6,653 nucleotides of DNA from assembly GCA_902475475.1 (NCBI GenBank), contig CABRZY010000095.1:1-6653 (forward strand), written 5' to 3'. The notes below the pieces were generated by a model. The model was not told where the DNA came from. It saw only the letters and a list, made by a program, of their open reading frames with translations, and did no database searches. Shown here piece by piece: positions 6,114 through 6,653 of this stretch. The position numbers were made by a program, and so were the translations under genes. The DNA comes from an uncultured Collinsella sp. Lineage in GTDB: Bacteria; Actinomycetota; Coriobacteriia; Coriobacteriales; Coriobacteriaceae. Position 1 is the first letter of the stretch, and the number at the start of each line of letters is the position of its first letter.

Positions 6114-6653
6114 CTACACCGTTAGCGGCGCCGGCTCATGCGGCTCGCCGTTCAACTCTACGATGACCTGTGTTCCCACGCCCTCCTGGGACTTCACGCG
6201 CATGCCAGAATCTTCTCCGTAAAAGAAATGGATGCGCTGAAGCACGTTGAAAAGCGCCAAGCCGCAACCTCGCTTGATGGAGCCGTCGGCGGTAATGCTC
6301 TCGGGCTCCTCTCGGCGATGCTGCTCAAACAGATGCGCGCAGACTTCTTCGCTCATACCGATGCCGTCATCTTCGACGATGATCTCCAAGCCGTCATCGG
6401 TCTCAAAAGCCCTAACACGAATAGAAAGCGGCTCGATCTCGCGCTGCGCATGCTTGATACAGTTTTCGAGCAGCGGCTGCAAGATAAACGGCGGTACCAG
6501 GCTGTCGCGCACCTCAAAGTCGATGTCGACCGAGACGCGCAGACGGCCGTCGCCATACCGGGCCTGCATAAGATTGATATAACGAGTGCCCTGTTCCACC
6601 TCGTGCTCGAGCGTGGTGAGCGTATCGGAATCAGAAAGCGTCTGACGATAGTA
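6114..6653 (-). CDS. LytS-type sensor histidine kinase, C-terminal part (cut by window edge)
   Basis: The open frame enters at the window edge, reading Y-Y-R-Q-T-L, and ends at TAG 6116-6114; 179 residues are visible. It contains the second half of the dimerisation/kinase region and the whole ATPase core: the N-box PPFILQPLLENCIKHA (about 54-69, key Asn 64), the G1 box VEDDGIGM (93-100) and the G2 box RGCGLALFNVLQRIH (128-142). The His box (NPHFLFN type) lies upstream of the window, so sensor domain and membrane segments cannot be judged. A GTG in the visible part (6599-6597) is an internal codon, not the start. The same domain set is found in the broken kinase at 105-1470, so the two are paralogues. 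The fragment pairs with the LytTR regulator 38 nt downstream. Confidence 0.93.
   Translation of the reverse strand, partial: YYRQTLSDSDTLTTLEHEVEQGTRYINLMQARYGDGRLRVSVDIDFEVRDSLVPPFILQPLLENCIKHAQREIEPLSIRVRAFETDDGLEIIVEDDGIGMSEEVCAHLFEQHRREEPESITADGSIKRGCGLALFNVLQRIHFFYGEDSGMRVKSQEGVGTQVIVELNGEPHEPAPLTV

Overview
The window looks like a piece of chromosome from a high-GC actinobacterium of the Coriobacteriia, most likely Collinsella or a close relative. That placement rests on protein style (LytS/LytTR pairs, a UMF1-type transporter, a zinc phospholipase C family protein) and on recall; no search was run. All recognisable genes lie on the minus strand, so transcription runs from position 6653 towards position 1. 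No tRNA, rRNA, CRISPR array, transposase or phage gene was seen.

In the direction of transcription the layout is as follows. (1) The C-terminal part of a LytS-type sensor histidine kinase (6653-6114, cut by the window edge), followed 38 nt later by its LytTR response regulator (6075-5341). (2) A cytoplasmic zinc-dependent phospholipase C family protein (5248-4304) with its own probable promoter. (3) A 66-bp palindromic element (4223-4288). (4) A UMF1/Atg22-like MFS transporter (4084-2825). (5) An intergenic stretch with an intrinsic terminator (2680-2710) placed just before the next gene. (6) A family 2-type glycosyltransferase (2654-1467). (7) A second LytS-type histidine kinase (1470-105), whose start overlaps the glycosyltransferase stop by 4 nt (ATGA) and whose reading frame is broken. 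(8) The first 11 codons of a second response regulator (32-1), cut by the other window edge.

The window is therefore bracketed by two LytS/LytTR-like two-component systems, one at each edge, with an enzyme, a transporter and a glycosyltransferase between them. The glycosyltransferase appears translationally coupled to the second kinase, which suggests one operon (glycosyltransferase, kinase, regulator).

The most notable observation is the lesion in the second kinase. The reading frame shifts at about 841-866 because of a net 22-nt insertion. That insertion belongs to a 26-nt block that is a perfect reverse-complement copy of 1146-1171 in the same gene, 279 bp away. Removing 22 nt restores a continuous 447-residue kinase with a normal linker before the phosphoacceptor histidine. 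This looks like an inverted-template insertion (a template-switch mutation) or, less interestingly, a sequencing or assembly artefact. No clearly new multi-gene system is visible.
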